Shown: piece after piece, positions 12,666 through 15,838 of the stretch | How positions within the stretch are numbered: the first letter of the stretch is position 1 | How the letters are laid out: every line of letters starts with the position of its first letter | Source of the DNA: an uncultured Lachnospiraceae bacterium | Lineage (GTDB): Bacteria; Bacillota; Clostridia; Lachnospirales; Lachnospiraceae | Reading direction: 5' to 3' | NCBI GenBank assembly: GCA_934432885.1 | Contig: CAKRYY010000047.1 | Coordinates: 1-15,838, forward strand | DNA: 15,838 bases | Notes under the pieces: generated by a model | The model's input: the letters and a program-made list of their open reading frames with translations, nothing else | Told to the model about the DNA's origin: nothing | Database searches by the model: none | Translations under genes and position numbers: made by a program

Positions 12666-14885
12666 ATGAAGTCAATGCTGAGAAATTTGCAGAAACGATT
12701 TTTTGATGCAGAAAATTCCATACAATTAGTGCTTTTTAATATCATAACGCTGACGGGAATCGTAGGCGGAATTTTCGGCTTTTTGATTTCCTTTGCATGT
12801 CGGATGCACATTATTCAGATATGTGCGATTTTTGCAGCCTTGGTTGTACTCTGTGTCTGCTTTTTCCTTGCGAACTGGAAGGGCAGGCTGAAGGCGGCAG
12901 CAGTTGGAATTGTGTCTATTATCACGCTTGTGCTGTATCCGATTATGTTTTTTACAGACGGCGGCGCACTTGGCGGAATGGGCTACTGGATGGCGCTTGG
13001 GGTTATTTTTGATTTCCTTTTGATAGAGGGCGCATGGTTCTTTATTCTGCTGGTATTGCAGGTAGTGGCAATTTTATCCTGTTTTGTGGCGGGATATTTC
13101 CATCCTGAAATTGTGGTTGCACTGGAAAATGATGCGACGGTTTATATCGATATGATTCAAAGCCTGCTTGTGCTGGGAATTGGTGTCGGCATCATTATCC
13201 GTTTCCAGAATGATACCTATAAAAAGGCAATTCGGGAAATCCAGAAAAAGAATGCTGCGCTTGAGGAATCCGAGCGCAGGGCAGAGAGTGCGAGCAGGGC
13301 AAAGAGTGAGTTCCTCTCCAGCATGTCGCATGAAATCAGAACGCCGCTCAATGCGATTCTTGGTATGAATGAAATGATTCTGCGTGAGGCGGAGGATGCC
13401 CAGATATTGGAATACGCTTATAAGGTAAAAAATTCTTCCAATGCGCTGCTTTCTATTTTAAATGATGTGCTTGACCTCACAAAAATAGAAGCGGGGAAAA
13501 CAGAACTGCGGACGGCAGATTATGAAGTGGCGGAGCTGCTGCGGGGCAGCTATACGATGATTGCAGAGCGTGCCAGAAAGAAAAATCTGAAGCTGGTATT
13601 TTCCTGTGATGAGGAGCTGCCGCGTGTTTTGAACGGTGATATGACGCGGATTCGCCAGATTTTATTAAATCTGCTGACCAATGCGGTAAAATATACCAGA
13701 GAGGGAACTGTCTGTGCAAGATTTGAAGGCGAGCAGACCAGGGCAGGCGAAATTCTGCTGCGGATGATTGTATCGGATACCGGAATCGGTATGACAAAAG
13801 AGAGCTTAAGCAGATTATATGGAAAATTTGAGCGTTTTGATATAAGCCACAATCAGGGGATTGAGGGAACGGGGCTTGGAATGAGCATTGTGCAGGAGCT
13901 TGTGACGCTCATGAACGGAAAAATAAAGGCGGAAAGCGAGTATGGAAAAGGCTCTGTATTTACGGTAACGCTGCCGCAGAGGATTGTGGACCAGACCCCG
14001 TTAGGCAGCTTTGATGCCACGCAGGGCAAAAAGAAGGAAAGAACCGCCGGGGAACATACTCTTTTTACCGCACCCGATGCCCATATCCTTTTGGTGGATG
14101 ATATGGAACTGAATCTGGAGGTTACGGTTAGCCTGTTAAAGGAGACACAGATTAAAATTGATACAGCTGGCAGCGGCAGGGCGTGTATTGCGCTCGCGCA
14201 GGAGAAAAAGTATGACTTGATTCTGATGGATCACATGATGCCGGAGATGGATGGAATCGAGACGCTTTGCCAGCTGAGGGCTTCCCTTGAAAATAAAAAT
14301 CAGGATACACCGGTTATCATGCTGACAGCAAATGCCCTGCATGGGATGCGGGAAACCTATCTGGTACAGGGCTTTGCTGATTATCTGACAAAGCCGGTCC
14401 GTTATTCTGCATTGGAGGAAGCGCTTCTTCAGTATCTGCCAAAGGAAAAGATAAGGCTTGCAGAAGGAGCAAAAAAGGATGAGCAGGAAAGGCGCGGAAT
14501 AGAAGCGCTGTTTGAGGCACTTCCCTCGCTTGATAGGGAAATGGCGCTGACCTACTGCGGCGGCAGCAAGGAGCTTTTGCTGGGGGCGCTCAGACTGTAT
14601 TTCCAGAAAGAAAGACAAAAGGAAATGGAAGAAAGCTTCCAGACGCAGGACTGGAAAACCTATGAGATACTGGTCCATTCCTTAAAGAGCACCTCGCTGA
14701 CGGTTGGGCTTGCTTCGCTTTCCGAACAGGCAAAGGCGCTGGAGCTGGCGGCAAAGGAGGGTAACACTGCTTATCTGAAAAAAGAGCATGAAGCAGTGAT
14801 GCAAAACTACAGAGAGATTCTGCATATCCTTTCTCGCTATCTGCCAGAGGAGGATGAGGAGCAGGATATAGACGGAGACAAATAG
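12666..14885 (+). CDS. Membrane hybrid histidine kinase with REC and HPt domains
   Basis: The product is a 739-residue phosphorelay sensor. AAGGAG at 12652-12657 lies 8 nt before ATG 12666. Residues about 20-180 contain five or six closely spaced hydrophobic helices and no sizeable extracytoplasmic domain, so the signal is probably sensed in or at the membrane. A coiled coil (about 181-215) leads to HisKA with H222 in SHEIRTPLNAILG. The HATPase has the N box around N339, G1 DTGIGM (371-376), F box GKFERF (386-391) and G2 GTGLGMS (401-407). The receiver domain (about 472-592) has D478/D479, the phospho-acceptor D522 in LMDHMMPEMDG and K576. The HPt domain (about 610-735) has H671 in VHSLKSTS. 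All phosphotransfer residues are intact. No response regulator is adjacent, so the final target is unknown. The signal is not predictable. Confidence 0.94.
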   Translation: MKSMLRNLQKRFFDAENSIQLVLFNIITLTGIVGGIFGFLISFACRMHIIQICAIFAALVVLCVCFFLANWKGRLKAAAVGIVSIITLVLYPIMFFTDGGALGGMGYWMALGVIFDFLLIEGAWFFILLVLQVVAILSCFVAGYFHPEIVVALENDATVYIDMIQSLLVLGIGVGIIIRFQNDTYKKAIREIQKKNAALEESERRAESASRAKSEFLSSMSHEIRTPLNAILGMNEMILREAEDAQILEYAYKVKNSSNALLSILNDVLDLTKIEAGKTELRTADYEVAELLRGSYTMIAERARKKNLKLVFSCDEELPRVLNGDMTRIRQILLNLLTNAVKYTREGTVCARFEGEQTRAGEILLRMIVSDTGIGMTKESLSRLYGKFERFDISHNQGIEGTGLGMSIVQELVTLMNGKIKAESEYGKGSVFTVTLPQRIVDQTPLGSFDATQGKKKERTAGEHTLFTAPDAHILLVDDMELNLEVTVSLLKETQIKIDTAGSGRACIALAQEKKYDLILMDHMMPEMDGIETLCQLRASLENKNQDTPVIMLTANALHGMRETYLVQGFADYLTKPVRYSALEEALLQYLPKEKIRLAEGAKKDEQERRGIEALFEALPSLDREMALTYCGGSKELLLGALRLYFQKERQKEMEESFQTQDWKTYEILVHSLKSTSLTVGLASLSEQAKALELAAKEGNTAYLKKEHEAVMQNYREILHILSRYLPEEDEEQDIDGDK

Positions 14886-14937
14886 CGGGTAGCGTTCTTT
14901 CCAAAGCTTCCAAAACATATATTTTTATGAAAATAAT

Positions 14938-15838
14938 ATGTACGGCGGCTTTATGGAAAAAAGGTATTTTAAACGCATAAAACTTGCGATTTTGGGCGAG
15001 TGTGCTCTGATAGCGTTTCTGGGACTGTGGCTGTGCTTTACAGAAATGCAGGATAAGGATGCGCAGCCAGTATGGCAGGAGACGGCGCAGGATGTGCAGA
15101 CGTCAGAAAAAAAGTATATCAAATGGGTGGAATTTCACGTACCGGAGGAGCTTATGACGGCGGCATATCAGTTGGATGTGGCTACCTATGGCGAGAAAAA
15201 TCACCTTGACTGGATTGAACTGCTTGCCTGTCTGGCGGCAAGGCACGGTGGACATTTCCCTGCTAAGTCGCTTTCGGAGCTGGAAAAGCTGGCAAAAGCT
15301 CTGCAGGACGGCGATACAACGATAGCGGAGCAGACCAAAAAGCTGGAGTATTATCCATATTATAAAGAGGCCTACGAGGCTGTTCTGGGCGGCTTTGTAG
15401 GGGAGTATAAGATAGAGAAAAAGAAAGAGGACGGCAGCCTTTCTTTTGAGGACTGCTATGGGCTGAAGGCATTTTCACCTATTGCCAAAGGCTTTTATTA
15501 TGAGGATTATGATGATTTTGGCGCATCGCGCAGCTTTGGCTATGCAAGACCCCATCTTGGACATGACATGATGGGGCAGGTCGGTACGCCAATCATCGCC
15601 ATAGAATCCGGCTATGTCGAGGCGCTTGGCTGGAATCGTTACGGCGGCTGGCGCATCGGAATCCGCAGCTTTGATAAAAAGCGCTACTATTATTATGCAC
15701 ATCTGAGACAAAATTTCCCCTATAACAAAGAATTGAAGGAAGGCAGCGTTGTGACCGCAGGAGATGTAATTGGTTACATGGGTCACACCGGCTACAGCGA
15801 CAAAGAAAACGTAAACAATATCAAGGTCACCCATCTGC
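14938..15838 (+). CDS. M23 family (LytM-like) metallopeptidase, partial at window end
   Basis: The open frame runs off the window; 300 codons are visible. A basic N-terminus (KRYFKRIK) and one hydrophobic segment (about 15-34) indicate a signal anchor, leaving the enzyme outside the membrane to cut peptidoglycan cross-bridges. A helical region (about 60-160) precedes the peptidase domain from about residue 175. Zinc ligands H206 and D210 lie in HLGHDMMG, followed by GTPIIAIESGYVEALGWN, YYYAHL and GDVIGYMGHTGYS. The last visible residues, H299-L300, are the start of the expected HxH motif, whose second His would be coded just beyond the window. ATG 14938 lacks a Shine-Dalgarno; ATG 14953 (MEKRYFK) is equally possible. 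It follows the kinase gene by 52 nt with no clear terminator, so co-transcription is plausible. Confidence 0.9.
   Translation, partial: MYGGFMEKRYFKRIKLAILGECALIAFLGLWLCFTEMQDKDAQPVWQETAQDVQTSEKKYIKWVEFHVPEELMTAAYQLDVATYGEKNHLDWIELLACLAARHGGHFPAKSLSELEKLAKALQDGDTTIAEQTKKLEYYPYYKEAYEAVLGGFVGEYKIEKKKEDGSLSFEDCYGLKAFSPIAKGFYYEDYDDFGASRSFGYARPHLGHDMMGQVGTPIIAIESGYVEALGWNRYGGWRIGIRSFDKKRYYYYAHLRQNFPYNKELKEGSVVTAGDVIGYMGHTGYSDKENVNNIKVTHL

Noticed and set aside
15475..15834. Minus-strand 119-codon frame at the window end
   Set aside because: It is a shadow of the M23 peptidase, whose zinc-site motifs are clear on the plus strand.
1..15838. Prophage, IS element, tRNA or rRNA genes
   Set aside because: I saw no transposase or integrase, no terminal inverted repeats flanking genes, and no tRNA- or rRNA-like segments.

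Overview
The window looks like a chromosome segment of a low-to-mid GC Gram-positive anaerobe of the class Clostridia, most likely a Lachnospiraceae (Blautia-like) gut bacterium. The reasons are strong AGGAGG-type ribosome binding sites, a lipoprotein PstS, a long-form HPF, a YitT protein with a DUF2179 tail, an SH3b/NlpC-P60 wall hydrolase and the Clostridia-type cysteine-rich FMN-dependent alpha-hydroxy-acid oxidase remnant. The species call is inference; the protein families are read from the sequence.

Layout. Bases 1-302 are a tandem array of a 65-66 bp GC-rich unit that runs into the ribosome binding site of the first gene. Bases 323-3386 are a co-directional cluster: a Dabb-like small protein, a MATE transporter overlapping it by 11 nt, a YitT-family membrane protein, and a decayed alpha-hydroxy-acid oxidase with two internal deletions and a frameshift. 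Bases 3387-3600 hold a terminator, a 35-nt palindrome and a second structured intergenic element ending in a terminator-like hairpin. Bases 3607-7981 are a complete phosphate-uptake operon, pstS-pstC-pstA-pstB-phoU, behind a Pho-box-like promoter. A short-chain dehydrogenase lies convergent to phoU, with stop regions overlapping by 4 nt, and is divergent from trxB (thioredoxin reductase). A secreted SH3b-SH3b-NlpC/P60 hydrolase follows, with a near-consensus promoter and a leader hairpin. The 586-nt gap after it carries a cluster of DnaA boxes. Then come hpf (ribosome hibernation factor), a membrane hybrid histidine kinase with REC and HPt domains, and an M23 peptidase cut by the window end.

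How the genes fit together. PstSCAB imports phosphate and PhoU links uptake to Pho signalling; no PhoR/PhoB pair is in the window. The NlpC/P60 and M23 proteins both act on peptidoglycan. The hybrid kinase sits directly behind the hpf terminator, with no room for its own promoter in the 18 nt before its start, so it probably depends on read-through or on a promoter inside hpf. It has no adjacent response regulator.

I do not see a clearly new defence or mobile system. The most notable items are the structured tandem repeat array, the DnaA-box cluster beside hpf rather than dnaA, the related palindromic hairpins at 3536 and 9962, the large palindrome at 3443-3477, and the decayed oxidase gene.
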